The translations under genes and the position numbers were made by a program. This document shows, one piece after another, positions 9,194 through 17,466 of a DNA stretch of 32,617 nt (position 1 is the stretch's first letter; the number at the start of each line of letters is the position of its first letter). The DNA is from Candidatus Woesearchaeota archaeon (GTDB lineage Archaea; Nanobdellota; Nanobdellia; Woesearchaeales; UBA10216), in contig JACQST010000028.1 in assembly GCA_016211185.1 (NCBI GenBank), positions 1-32,617 of the forward strand. Reading direction: 5' to 3'. A model generated the notes under the pieces. It worked only from the letters and a program-made list of their open reading frames with translations. It made no database searches and had not been told where the DNA came from.

Positions 9194-9250
9194 AAGACAC
9201 CACCCCTTAACTCCAAGAATTGTTTTCTTGAAAATCTATATTAAGACGCA

Positions 9251-9258
9251 TATTTAAA
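9251..9258 (-). promoter_or_regulatory. TATA box of the winged-helix gene, overlapping the dphB stop
   Basis: TTTAAATA on the minus strand lies about 61 bases upstream of GTG 9193 and predicts a leader of about 35 bases that includes the GGGGTGG ribosome site. The TAA stop codon of dphB (9256-9254) is part of the box itself. Confidence 0.55.
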
Positions 9259-10030
9259 TCTTTTGATGTGCTGAAGGCATCCACATCGAAAGAGCCTCCT
9301 CTTCTACGAAATGCAGCTCGCCAGGCACGACAAGGCAGTGCGGCTGCATGCCGAAGTCAACATCCAGAAGCTCCCTTGCTGCCCCTGCCCTTATAAAGGA
9401 ATCAGGCCGCCCTATCCTTGCACAGCCCACACAGAGCGTTTCCCCGCTGAAAAGCCGCTCCTTCCGCTTATCCTCGATACCAAGAAGGACCCTCACAGCC
9501 TCGTTAACGGTCATAAGCCTGTTCTCCATGGGCTTCAAATCAAGTATAAGCAGTGTGTGAAGCCCCAGAATCCTGTTCTGCCTCAAAACCTCATAAGCTG
9601 TAACTGGCTGGAAGTTGGCTTCAGGAAACGGGACACTGGTTATCTTGCCAAACTTATAGACCTGAAGTCCGGTTATTCCTATAGACGTTATGATTGAGGC
9701 GTTGTTAATCACATAGAACGGGATATTTCTTTTGTAAGCCCTAAGCATTATATCTATATGAGTTGTTGCAGCCAAAGGGTCCCCGATAACCAAAAGAGCC
9801 ACGTCACAGCCCTGCGCAAGGTCAACAATCTCATTACCCTGCTCAACCATCTCCCGGTCAGCGGCCACTACCTTCTTTCCATAAAACTTCTCAAGCTCCT
9901 CAACGCTGCAGGACAGCACGCTGCTGTAGCTCTCAATGAATACATGGCTGCACTTCCTCACAGCCTCAAGCCCCTTGACAGTTATGTCCTTCTCGTCGTT
10001 GAGGCCTATCCCTATCAGGTAAAGAGCCAT
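9254..10030 (-). CDS. dphB: Diphthine synthase
   Basis: The 258-residue SAM-dependent methyltransferase belongs to the DphB/Dph5 family. It methylates the modified histidine of elongation factor 2 during diphthamide synthesis in the cytoplasm. Family marks are the N-terminal MALYLIGIGLNDEKDIT, the SYSS segment, VIGDPLAATTH near residue 90 (SAM site), NNASIITSIGITGLQVYKFG and PFPE. ATG 10030 is chosen over GTG 10048 because a TATA box centred 26 bases upstream makes a leaderless start at 10030, and because homologs begin with M-x-L-Y-L-I-G. Its product is expected only in archaea and eukaryotes, so this gene is one of the firmest taxonomic markers in the window. Confidence 0.95.
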   Translation of the reverse strand: MALYLIGIGLNDEKDITVKGLEAVRKCSHVFIESYSSVLSCSVEELEKFYGKKVVAADREMVEQGNEIVDLAQGCDVALLVIGDPLAATTHIDIMLRAYKRNIPFYVINNASIITSIGITGLQVYKFGKITSVPFPEANFQPVTAYEVLRQNRILGLHTLLILDLKPMENRLMTVNEAVRVLLGIEDKRKERLFSGETLCVGCARIGRPDSFIRAGAARELLDVDFGMQPHCLVVPGELHFVEEEALSMWMPSAHQKI

Positions 10031-10052
10031 CACGGATGGAGGAAACACGCGG

Positions 10053-10060
10053 TTTAAAAA
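10053..10060 (-). promoter_or_regulatory. TATA box of dphB, overlapping the upstream stop codon
   Basis: TTTTTAAA on the minus strand is centred about 26 bases upstream of ATG 10030, predicting a leaderless mRNA. It contains the TAA stop (10056-10054) of the DUF4143 ATPase gene. Confidence 0.6.
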
Positions 10061-11325
10061 GATTGTTCATTCTCGATAATCCATGCCGGCGCAGGCATAA
10101 CTATTATCTTTCTGCCTTCTATCATAAGCTCATCAGTCTGTTCGAAAGTAAGTATTAAACCTCGGCTTAGCTTGAATGCACGCATCGCATCGATCAGTCC
10201 GCTTATTTCCCGTTCCCTGTTGGAATCATCAATCGAGTAACACACCTGAATCGCTCCTGTTACTTTAGTCCCGTCCTTCACTAAGAAATCACATTCGCTC
10301 CTGTCTGAGTAATAGTAGACCTCGTTCCCTCTTCTTTTCAGTTCTATAAAGACAGCGTTTTCCAAGTTTCTTCCAAGGTCAGGAGCGAATGTTAATCCGC
10401 ATACCTGATGAAACGCTGAATCGACTAGGTATACCTTTCTTGGTGATGCAAGCTGTTTCTTTATTGAGGGGGAAATCTTAAGCAGTTCAAAAAAGAGGTA
10501 GGAATTTCCGAGGTAAGAGATGTATTCCTTTACAGTTATTGCGTTTGAGAGTCCCAGTGTCTTTTTCAAGGAGTTGTAGGTAAACTTTGAAGCGACACTT
10601 GTGGCAAGAATGTTGATGAGTTCTTTCATTGTCTTTTCTCGCTTTATCGAATATCTCGCAATTATGTCCCTGAAAAGTATGTTCTCAAACAGTGTCCTTG
10701 CATACTCCGTATCGTGGTTCTTGAGATACTCCGGCAACCCTCCAATCACAACGTATTCCCTGAAAAGCTTTAGCAGTTCAACTTTTTTCACGATTACGTA
10801 CCACTCCTCTTTTTTTGCAGTTATGCCCCTGAATTTGAGAAATTCTGAAAATGAAAAGGGATATAACTCAAAAGCCTTGTATCTCCCGGTCAGCCTTGTC
10901 CCGAACTCTTTGCTTAGAAGAGATGCGTTTGATCCGGTTATTATGACCTTCTTACCTTCATCATGCAGCCTTCTCACAAAAGTCTCAAACTTGCCGATGT
11001 TCTGTATTTCATCAAAAAAGCAGGTTTTGTTAGTCCCGTATACTTCAACAAGCACTTCGTTGAGCAATTCGAAATCCTCAGCTTCGAAACCGAGCAGCCT
11101 CTCATCTTCGAAACTAATGTAACACCAGTCTGAAGTTTCCTGCATTATCTGCTTCAAAAGTGTTGATTTTCCACATCTTCTCATACCAGTGATTACTATT
11201 ATTCTTTCATCCACCAGCCATTTGAGAACCTCACTGAGTATTTCTCTCTCAACACTGTCTTTTTTGATAACAAGCTCATTCTTCTGTTTTGTTACGATCT
11301 GCCTGAGAACTTCCTTAGCAATCAT
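10054..11325 (-). CDS. AAA ATPase with DUF4143-type C-terminal domain
   Basis: The 423-residue product belongs to the large archaeal/bacterial family of P-loop ATPases fused to a DUF4143 domain. Walker A GMRRCGKS is at residues 47-54, Walker B CFFDEIQNI at about 102-110, and sensor segment VIITGSNASLLS at about 127-138. LTGRYKAFELYPFSFSEFL is the typical family block. The C-terminal segment YYYSDRSECDFLVKDG with IQVCY has a restriction-endonuclease-like D...ExD pattern. Function in the family is not established; members are often mobile and present in many copies per genome. Two sampled 60-base lines have about 38% GC against about 55% in sampled glycogen-island lines, and codons are richer in T, which suggests acquisition by transfer. 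The ATG is probably leaderless. Confidence 0.85.
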   Translation of the reverse strand: MIAKEVLRQIVTKQKNELVIKKDSVEREILSEVLKWLVDERIIVITGMRRCGKSTLLKQIMQETSDWCYISFEDERLLGFEAEDFELLNEVLVEVYGTNKTCFFDEIQNIGKFETFVRRLHDEGKKVIITGSNASLLSKEFGTRLTGRYKAFELYPFSFSEFLKFRGITAKKEEWYVIVKKVELLKLFREYVVIGGLPEYLKNHDTEYARTLFENILFRDIIARYSIKREKTMKELINILATSVASKFTYNSLKKTLGLSNAITVKEYISYLGNSYLFFELLKISPSIKKQLASPRKVYLVDSAFHQVCGLTFAPDLGRNLENAVFIELKRRGNEVYYYSDRSECDFLVKDGTKVTGAIQVCYSIDDSNREREISGLIDAMRAFKLSRGLILTFEQTDELMIEGRKIIVMPAPAWIIENEQSF

Positions 11326-11355
11326 ACTAATTGTTAGTTAGTATTATTATATAAA
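11324..11355 (-). promoter_or_regulatory. TATA box and inverted-repeat operator candidate of the DUF4143 ATPase
   Basis: TTTATATA on the minus strand (11348-11355) is centred 26 bases upstream of ATG 11325. Between box and start codon lies a perfect inverted repeat, ATACTAA-N7-TTAGTAT (11324-11344), covering the predicted start site. TTAGTATTA occurs at 11338-11346 and again at 11371-11379. This placement would allow repression by a dimeric DNA-binding protein. Confidence 0.5.
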
Positions 11356-11466
11356 TATTTGCATTTCTGATTAGTATTACGGCTTTTACACAGCTTTATG
11401 AATTTCTTGAAAGCCGCCCGATAAACATCCCATAATAGTAACTTAGCAGTGGTAAAAATAGAAAGG

Positions 11467-11475
11467 TTTATATAT
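11467..11475 (+). promoter_or_regulatory. TATA box of the GH15-like gene
   Basis: TTTATATAT lies about 36 bases upstream of ATG 11507. The predicted transcript starts near 11495, leaving a very short leader with GGTGGGGTGA directly before the start codon. Confidence 0.6.
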
Positions 11476-11506
11476 CTGCCTGCCCTGATACTGGTGGGGT
11501 GAAAGC

Positions 11507-12502
11507 ATGATAGCCAAAAGCGTAAGGATGCTTGAAAGGATGCGGCACCAGACAGGGCTCTTCTCTGCCGCAGCCAAAGAAGTCAAGACCGGCTACAACA
11601 AGGCATGGATACGGGATAACGTCTACGCTGCCCTTGGGCTTGAGGCTGCAAGGAACAAGAAGGCAGTTGTGAAGACTTACAGGGCACTCCTTGACATATT
11701 CCTGAAGCACGAATACAAGATAGACTGGATGATAGCCCAGCCCCACCCAAAACACGCCTACAGATACATACACGCAAGATACGACCCCCTCACAATGGAG
11801 GAGATAAGCGAGGAATGGGGCAACAAGCAGAACGACGCAATAGGGGCAGCAATATTCAAGATAGGGGAGCTTGAGTCCAAGGGAATAAAGATAATAAGGA
11901 ACCAGAATGATGAGAGGATACTCCAGAAACTCGTGCAATACCTTGAAGCCATAGAATACTGGCATGACGCGGATAACGGGATATGGGAGGAAAACGAAGA
12001 GATTCATGCATCATCAATAGGAGCGTGCGTGGCAGGCCTAAAGTCAATAAGCAGGATAGTAGATGTTGACCCTGAACTAATACGAAAAGGGACAGACGCA
12101 CTTGACAAACTGCTCCCAAAAGAATCAGAGACAAAGGAAACAGACCTTGCACTGCTCTCACTGATATACCCTTACAGAACAGTCAGCGACAAGCAAAAAA
12201 AGACAATACTCAAGGCAGTTGAGGAACGCCTGGTAAGGGCACGCGGGGTAATAAGATATGAGAATGACCAATACTACAACAACGGCAGCGAAGCAGAATG
12301 GACTTTTGGGTTTCCGTGGCTCGCCATAATCTATAAAGAAATGGGAAGGCCTGACAAATACGCCTTTTACATGGACAAAGCCTATTGCGCAATGAACGAG
12401 AAAGGCGAGCTACCAGAGCTATACTACGCAGGCACTTCAGTGCACAACGAAAACACGCCCCTGGCATGGAGCCAGGCACTGCTGATAGCTGCACAGGTAT
12501 AG
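11507..12502 (+). CDS. GH15-like alpha-glucan hydrolase
   Basis: The 331-residue (alpha/alpha)6-barrel type protein resembles family GH15 glucoamylases and the related phosphorylase-kinase alpha/beta domain. Visible blocks are GYNKAWIRDNVYAALGLEA (about 30-48), GIWEEN followed by HASSIGAC (about 160-175), EAEWTFGFPWLAI, and the C-terminal LPELYYAGT...HNENTPLAWSQALL. Glutamates in the WEEN and LPE blocks sit where GH15 catalytic acids are expected. It has no signal peptide, so it acts on internal glucan, probably releasing glucose from chain ends. It lacks the N-terminal beta-sandwich of larger archaeal glucoamylases. A strong ribosome site (GGTGGGGTGA) supports the start. It opens the alpha-glucan gene island. 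A regulatory, non-catalytic PhK-like role cannot be excluded. Confidence 0.8.
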   Translation: MIAKSVRMLERMRHQTGLFSAAAKEVKTGYNKAWIRDNVYAALGLEAARNKKAVVKTYRALLDIFLKHEYKIDWMIAQPHPKHAYRYIHARYDPLTMEEISEEWGNKQNDAIGAAIFKIGELESKGIKIIRNQNDERILQKLVQYLEAIEYWHDADNGIWEENEEIHASSIGACVAGLKSISRIVDVDPELIRKGTDALDKLLPKESETKETDLALLSLIYPYRTVSDKQKKTILKAVEERLVRARGVIRYENDQYYNNGSEAEWTFGFPWLAIIYKEMGRPDKYAFYMDKAYCAMNEKGELPELYYAGTSVHNENTPLAWSQALLIAAQV

Positions 12503-12573
12503 GGTTAGAGTGCTGATATGCTGACAGGTGGACTTGTAGAAACATTTTTACTATTCTTGAGTTAAAGCAAATC

Positions 12574-12581
12574 TTTATAAA
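12574..12581 (+). promoter_or_regulatory. TATA box of the 36-codon gene
   Basis: TTTATAAA is centred about 37 bases upstream of ATG 12614 and predicts a start near 12603, just at the GGGGTGG ribosome site. Confidence 0.5.
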
Positions 12582-12613
12582 TGCTGCTTTCATAGTGTTA
12601 TCGGGGTGGTAAA

Positions 12614-12724
12614 ATGAAGAACTTTAACAAGCCAGAGCTACTTATAGGCGTGAACGAGTTCAAGTGCTACTGCAAGAAGCGATACATGAAAGATGTTTTC
12701 AGCGCCTTGAGAGGGGATATGTAA
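12614..12724 (+). CDS. Small protein of 36 residues, function unknown
   Basis: The ATG is preceded by GGGGTGG at 4-5 bases and by a TATA box at a sensible distance, the same arrangement as the annotated genes around it. The reading frame gives a 36-residue peptide starting MKNFNKPELLIG, with C-Y-C at 18-20, a basic KKRY patch and the end ALRGDM. There is no membrane segment. A T-rich stretch after the stop (12728-12745) could end the transcript before the convergent debranching-enzyme gene. I recognise no family. Signals make it more likely real than chance, but the length alone proves nothing. Confidence 0.5.
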   Translation: MKNFNKPELLIGVNEFKCYCKKRYMKDVFSALRGDM

Positions 12725-12746
12725 GCCCTTCAAACTCTTCTTTTAT

Positions 12747-14543
12747 TCACTTCTTCTTAAGCTCTTCAGCAAGCTCAATGTGCATGGCGCTGCTCCATGC
12801 CTGCGAAAGGCTGCCCTCAGCGCGCTGCTCCATTGCTGAGCTGAGTTCAGAGCAGGAGCCAAGAGCACCGCTCCACAACAAGTCCTTAGAGCTGGCATCG
12901 TAAACCGCTTTTATGTAGCTCCCGAATGCCTTCCTGTTGACGCGGGCCATGCATATTGCAGCAAGGTTGTTGATCCAGAACCATGAATCACCCCTGTGAT
13001 AGCTGATAGGCGGCTCGCCCGAATGCTCAGCCTTGAACAAGGGATGCAGCTTGTCAATACTGGCAAAGCCCCCCCAGTCGAGCCACAGGCTGCCAATAAG
13101 GCTCCTGAAGCACACAGACCACTCCTCCTTCGAAAGCAAGCCTGGCCAGACATAGGCAGCTATGAATGCATTAGGCCTCGGAGTGAAATCATCAAGCCCG
13201 TCTGCCAGAACAGCCCCGTTCCAGAACCTTGATTTCACCTTCTCAGCCAGCCTGTCCCGAAGCTCTGCGTATTCCTGCTCCTTTGTCAGCCTCAGCAGCA
13301 AGTCATAAACCGAAACATGGAGCGCCTGAATCTCCACCCTGAAGCCTTCCCTCGCATCGTTTGCAACTGCAGTGTCCATCCATGTTTCAAGCGCAGAGTT
13401 GTGAATCAGGCCATCACGCTCATGGCTCCTTCTCACACCCTCAGCCACCTTCTTCATCTGTTCTGCAAGGAACTTCTTCTCGCTGGGAGCAAGCTTGTTC
13501 ATCTGCACAAGCTCCTTCAGCCTGAGCGCAAGCCAGCCAACTCCATCAGCAGAGCCCAAAGGGACATTCCCTGTACTGCAGGAATACCTTGCGCCGAAAA
13601 CATTAGGGATTCTTCCATCAGGGAGAACGCACTTCAGCCTGGATAACAGGTTTGCCTTGACGCCTTTAGCGCCAAGAAGCAGCAGAGCCCTGCTCGCAAC
13701 AGCCTCATCCCTGCTCCAGTGCTGGAAAAACCAGGGTAATCCAGCAAACACGCCATCCTCAGAATAAAGGTCAGAAAGGGACTTCGAAGCGCAGCTATAC
13801 GCTACATCCCTGCTTATGAACCTCCTTGAGTAAGCCTTCTCTTGCTCAAGAAGCTTTTGAGCCTGCCTGAAAACAAAGCCAGACTCATCAACAGCAGCCT
13901 GCCTGTCATCAGACACAGAAACAACCAGCCTCTTCGAAACAACCCGCATGCAGTCAAAAACATACCTCGTATACGGCATGCTGCTCCTCAACTTATCAGA
14001 CTCATACTGCCTGTAGAGCCACTTCCTAACAGGAACAGCCTTTCCGTCATGCCTCACAGCGGCAAACAGCCGATACTCACCTGAGCCATGACTCATGTCC
14101 TCAAACAGATGACTTTTCTTTGCAAAGGAAACAACAGTCAAGCCATCCCCAAAACGGACATCATAATCCCTTCCCCACTGCCTGAAATCATAAGCCTCCC
14201 TCATATCAAAAGTAACCGAAGCCAGATAAGGCTCTGAAAGCTCATAAACCAGAGCGCTTGTGTTCCTCGGGAAGAAAAACCTCTCAACAAGCACACCCCT
14301 CTTCCGCTCAAAACAGAAAAGCCTGTTCACAAGCTCTGAAGCGCGGGGGCTGTTCACAAGCGATACGTCCTCAACAGTCCTGAAAGTCCTGCCGCCCTTA
14401 TGCAGAAACAAACCGCTATACTTGCTGGCAGGGCTGCCACTGATATTGGCAAAGCTCCCCATGCCGTTTGAGAGCAGGAACCCGCATTTATCCGAAACGT
14501 TCCCTGAAACAGACTTCTCACCAACAAAATGCGTAGCCTTCAC
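12747..14543 (-). CDS. Glycogen debranching enzyme (amylo-alpha-1,6-glucosidase type)
   Basis: The 598-residue cytoplasmic protein is of the archaeal debranching type (GH133/GDE family), which removes alpha-1,6 branches of glycogen. The N-terminal domain starts with FLLSNGMGSFAN; the catalytic (alpha/alpha)6 barrel shows FAGLPWFFQHWSRDEAVASR (about 270-289), ALETWMDT, RPNAFIAAYVWP and ISYHRGDSWFWINN, all typical for the family. Length is near the usual 600-700. The GTG start shares GTGA with the galT stop, so it is translationally coupled as the last gene of glgA-galT-GDE. Together with the GH15 and GH57 genes it provides the degradation side of glucan storage. Confidence 0.88.
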   Translation of the reverse strand: MKATHFVGEKSVSGNVSDKCGFLLSNGMGSFANISGSPASKYSGLFLHKGGRTFRTVEDVSLVNSPRASELVNRLFCFERKRGVLVERFFFPRNTSALVYELSEPYLASVTFDMREAYDFRQWGRDYDVRFGDGLTVVSFAKKSHLFEDMSHGSGEYRLFAAVRHDGKAVPVRKWLYRQYESDKLRSSMPYTRYVFDCMRVVSKRLVVSVSDDRQAAVDESGFVFRQAQKLLEQEKAYSRRFISRDVAYSCASKSLSDLYSEDGVFAGLPWFFQHWSRDEAVASRALLLLGAKGVKANLLSRLKCVLPDGRIPNVFGARYSCSTGNVPLGSADGVGWLALRLKELVQMNKLAPSEKKFLAEQMKKVAEGVRRSHERDGLIHNSALETWMDTAVANDAREGFRVEIQALHVSVYDLLLRLTKEQEYAELRDRLAEKVKSRFWNGAVLADGLDDFTPRPNAFIAAYVWPGLLSKEEWSVCFRSLIGSLWLDWGGFASIDKLHPLFKAEHSGEPPISYHRGDSWFWINNLAAICMARVNRKAFGSYIKAVYDASSKDLLWSGALGSCSELSSAMEQRAEGSLSQAWSSAMHIELAEELKKK

Positions 14544-15496
14544 AAACCATCACCTTGCCCATTCCTGTAAAAAGCCGCGGCATCCTCCGGAAGCACAGAG
14601 TTGATTACGCAGCCAGTAGCAAACTCAAACCCTGCCCAGACAGAAAGCCTGGGCGTGACTTCAAAATGCATATGAAGGTCATCACTTCCTGAGTAATGAA
14701 GCACAAGGTTATAAGGAGCGCCTATTGACTTCAGCCTTCCCAGAACCTTCAGAAGAATATCTGCAAGGTCATCAAGCTCCTGCCCAGACAGAGTTGCCAA
14801 AGAGCGGGCATGCCTCTTTGGAAAAACCCATGCCTCATAATGAAACCGCGAGGCATAAGGAGCAAAGGAAACGAAAGAGCCATTCTCAAAGCACAACCTA
14901 ACCCCTTTTTTCTCAACCTCAATTATCCTGCAGTAAGGACACGAGCCAAACCTGCGGCAGGCCATAACCTCCTCAGCGACTGCAGGAGGATAAACAGCCA
15001 TGCCTATGAGCTGGCTGTGGGAATGCGCAAGCGAAGCACCAGCCTCCAAGCCATGGTTCTTGAACACTGCCACATACCTGATACCAGGGATGCCTGAAAT
15101 CCCCCTTATCCTGTCAGCATACACCTTCAGCACATCAGCAACACCAGCCCTGCCAAAATCCCAAAGCTGCTCACTGTGATTCGGGGTTTCAGCAATTATC
15201 TCATGCCTTCCATAAGCATCAGCAAAAGTAAAAAAGGTGTTGTCAGTCCTGACATCAGGGCTCCCCTTCTCCTCAGCAGCTGGAAACTTGTTGAAGAACC
15301 ACCGCACAGACCAGCCCTTGCCATTACGCGAGGGAAGCCTTCCAATCTCGTCAGGCGTCATTGACTCGTTCCCTGAGCAAAAAAAGCATACCTTTGCATC
15401 AGCGGAAGCACCTTTTTTGTATTCCCGAGGCCTTGAAGCCCTGCCTGCAGCACAAAAGACATACCTGTCGAGGATGTAGTCCTTCCTAAGCTCCAT
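14540..15496 (-). CDS. galT: Galactose-1-phosphate uridylyltransferase (GalT-like)
   Basis: The 318-residue HIT-superfamily nucleotidyltransferase swaps UMP between UDP-glucose and hexose 1-phosphates through a uridylylated histidine. Visible marks are the zinc-site pair CFFC (about 37-40), FFNKFPA, HEIIAETP, the active-site AHSHSQ (about 157-162, second His expected as nucleophile), a second Cys pair CPYC, and LHMHFEVTPR near the C terminus. ATG 15496 is preferred because it overlaps the glgA stop in TGATG with GTGGGGGA 8 bases upstream; an in-frame GTG upstream is unlikely. Its place between synthase and debrancher suggests it feeds or recycles UDP-glucose for glycogen. Other nucleotide-sugar transferase or phosphorylase activity is possible. 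Confidence 0.87.
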   Translation of the reverse strand: MELRKDYILDRYVFCAAGRASRPREYKKGASADAKVCFFCSGNESMTPDEIGRLPSRNGKGWSVRWFFNKFPAAEEKGSPDVRTDNTFFTFADAYGRHEIIAETPNHSEQLWDFGRAGVADVLKVYADRIRGISGIPGIRYVAVFKNHGLEAGASLAHSHSQLIGMAVYPPAVAEEVMACRRFGSCPYCRIIEVEKKGVRLCFENGSFVSFAPYASRFHYEAWVFPKRHARSLATLSGQELDDLADILLKVLGRLKSIGAPYNLVLHYSGSDDLHMHFEVTPRLSVWAGFEFATGCVINSVLPEDAAAFYRNGQGDGL

Positions 15497-17280
15497 CAAT
15501 GCTTCCCCCACTTCCTTAAAGCAGCCATCCTGTGAGCCTCAATATAAAACCTCACGAAGTTCTTCCAGTCAGCATGGCTCGCAATGTGCCGCGCCTCTAT
15601 CTTGTTCCTAACCCTTTCCTCCTTGCTCATCTGGGAATAGTTGTACATAATCTCCGCAAGGTCATGGACAACGTCATCATCTGTCCTGCCAAGCCTCTTA
15701 ATCACGAAAACACCCTGGCCCTTCCTCTTCCTTGACTCCTCGGAAATAAACCTTCCAAAGCCGGCAAGGTCTGTAGTGACAGAAGAGACGCCAAGCGCAG
15801 CAGCCTCGAGAGGAGTATAACCCCACGGCTCGTAAAAGCTCGGGAAAACACCCAGATGGGAACCCTCCATAGCCTCGTAATAATTAAGGTCGATCAGGTG
15901 GTCAGCGCCAGTGAGATAGATAGGATAAAAAACCACCTTAACACGGTCATCAGGGAGGTTATTCAGACCCAAGGCCCTGAACATGCTCAATATAGGGTCA
16001 TTCTCAGACTCATAGATGTCGTGGGTGGAAAGGCTCGGCACACCCTTCTTGAAAAGCCTCATCACCTTGCTCTTCAGCTCAAGGACAAGGTCCTTTCCAA
16101 GAAGCTCCTCCTCATTCAGCTTCCTCTGCGAAATAGTCATGTAAAGCAGCTTCTCTCTAAAGTCAGGTATTGAGTCATCAACAGACTCCCTGATGTCCTC
16201 ATAAAAGGTCTTGCTCTCCAGAAGGTCAGGCTTGATGCCCCTTATGTTGCCGGGAATCCAGAAGAACGCGACAACAGTCTTCGAAGCCTTTTGCTTCTTG
16301 AGTCTGTCATTAAGCCGCGCCAATGCCTTTATGAATATGTCAACTCCCTTGTCATGAAACTCATACCTTCCACTGAGGAAATAAATCAGCGTCTCGTCAA
16401 GGTTAAAGTTGTAGTACGGGAAAAAGTAATATGTGATGAACTCCTTTATCCTGAGCTTGAAGTGCCTGTGCTTGATTGAGGCCTCCTCAATAGTAGGGAA
16501 CTTGTCCATGTTAAGGCCGTTAGGGAGAATGATTTCCGGCTTCCTGCCAAGAAGGCTTTCAGCCTCCATCCCAGTTATCTCGCTGACAGTGCTGAACACA
16601 TCAGCGCTTTGGGCAGAACTCCACTCGACCTGATGCTTGGAATGAACCCTGAACCTGTAGGCCTCCTCCTGCGGGTTAACCTTCCCAAGCATGTTGTAAA
16701 GGTCGATGTCCTTCGAAGCCATAGTCCTGCCAAGAACTGTCGCGTGAGTGGTGAATATAGTGGCGACATCACAGCCCCTGCCCTTAAGATAAAGCAGGCC
16801 TGCTCCTGAAAGCCACTCATGGAACTGCGCTATGACCTTTGTCTTCTTGGAAACCTCCTCAATAAGATGCCCTGCAGAAGAGGCCCACACAACCGGCTCG
16901 TCAAAATCAAAGTACTCTGTGCCAAGAGAATCAATCTTGTAGGAGTTCCAAAGCTCTGTCTTGATTTCGTTTGTCCTTGTGGTGAATCCAGTAAAGTCGA
17001 TAAGTATAGCGTCAGGCTCGCCCTCAACCAGCCAAGTCCCATAATGGCACAGGATGCCCTGGCCAGCCAGCGCCTCAAAAACCTCCTTAAGAAAAGCAGG
17101 GACCAGCTTCTCCTGGAACTCGCCGAGGGCCTTCTTCGCAAAATAAGGCCCAACAACAAAATACCTGCCCTTATACTTCTCAACCATCTGGGCAGCCTTG
17201 GAACGGACAACGGTATAAATCCCGCCAACCTTGTTACAGACCTCCCAAGAAACCTCGAACAAAAATTCCGAAGAGTCCAT
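15496..17280 (-). CDS. Glycogen synthase, eukaryote-type GT3
   Basis: The 594-residue protein matches the GT3 glycogen synthase family of animals and fungi rather than bacterial GT5 GlgA. The N terminus reads FEVSWEVCNKVGGIYTVVRS (about 7-26), followed by GTWLVEGEP, a FHEWLSGAGLLY block, TTHATVLGR, and the C-terminal donor-site block FPSFYEPWGYTPLEAAALG with the GT-B glutamate pair. GT3 enzymes use UDP-glucose to extend alpha-1,4 chains. It lacks the N- and C-terminal phospho-regulatory tails of animal enzymes. It is the first gene of the minus operon with galT and the debrancher (1-base and 4-base overlaps) and is divergent from a second glucosyltransferase. Confidence 0.92.
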   Translation of the reverse strand: MDSSEFLFEVSWEVCNKVGGIYTVVRSKAAQMVEKYKGRYFVVGPYFAKKALGEFQEKLVPAFLKEVFEALAGQGILCHYGTWLVEGEPDAILIDFTGFTTRTNEIKTELWNSYKIDSLGTEYFDFDEPVVWASSAGHLIEEVSKKTKVIAQFHEWLSGAGLLYLKGRGCDVATIFTTHATVLGRTMASKDIDLYNMLGKVNPQEEAYRFRVHSKHQVEWSSAQSADVFSTVSEITGMEAESLLGRKPEIILPNGLNMDKFPTIEEASIKHRHFKLRIKEFITYYFFPYYNFNLDETLIYFLSGRYEFHDKGVDIFIKALARLNDRLKKQKASKTVVAFFWIPGNIRGIKPDLLESKTFYEDIRESVDDSIPDFREKLLYMTISQRKLNEEELLGKDLVLELKSKVMRLFKKGVPSLSTHDIYESENDPILSMFRALGLNNLPDDRVKVVFYPIYLTGADHLIDLNYYEAMEGSHLGVFPSFYEPWGYTPLEAAALGVSSVTTDLAGFGRFISEESRKRKGQGVFVIKRLGRTDDDVVHDLAEIMYNYSQMSKEERVRNKIEARHIASHADWKNFVRFYIEAHRMAALRKWGKH

Positions 17281-17302
17281 CGCTCACATATCCCCGACAT
17301 CA

Positions 17303-17310
17303 CTTTATAA
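17303..17310 (-). promoter_or_regulatory. TATA box of the glycogen synthase operon
   Basis: TTATAAAG on the minus strand is centred 26 bases upstream of ATG 17280, which fits a leaderless start. A second box, TATAAAAAGT (17311-17320), would instead give a leader of about 10 bases. Confidence 0.55.
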
Positions 17311-17402
17311 ACTTTTTATACTACTTTTAAGTGCGCATCTTTTACTTAGTCAGGCTTTGAACAAGCATGGCATTTGCCAAAAAAAGACGACAAAAGCAAA
17401 TA

Positions 17403-17410
17403 TTTAAATA
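17403..17410 (+). promoter_or_regulatory. TATA box of the small ORF-GT4-GH57-DUF5752 operon
   Basis: TTTAAATA is centred 26 bases upstream of ATG 17432 (26-codon ORF). No other strong TATA box is seen before the GT4, GH57 and DUF5752-like genes, so it probably drives all of them. Confidence 0.6.
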
Positions 17411-17466
17411 GTGTTACAGTGGTGGGATTGAATGACTTGTGAAAAGGAAAAACGGGGTGTCTGTTT

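Noticed and set aside
16819-17310. 163-residue plus frame opposite the glycogen synthase start
   Set aside because: It is the antisense of a confidently identified GT3 gene, without its own signals.
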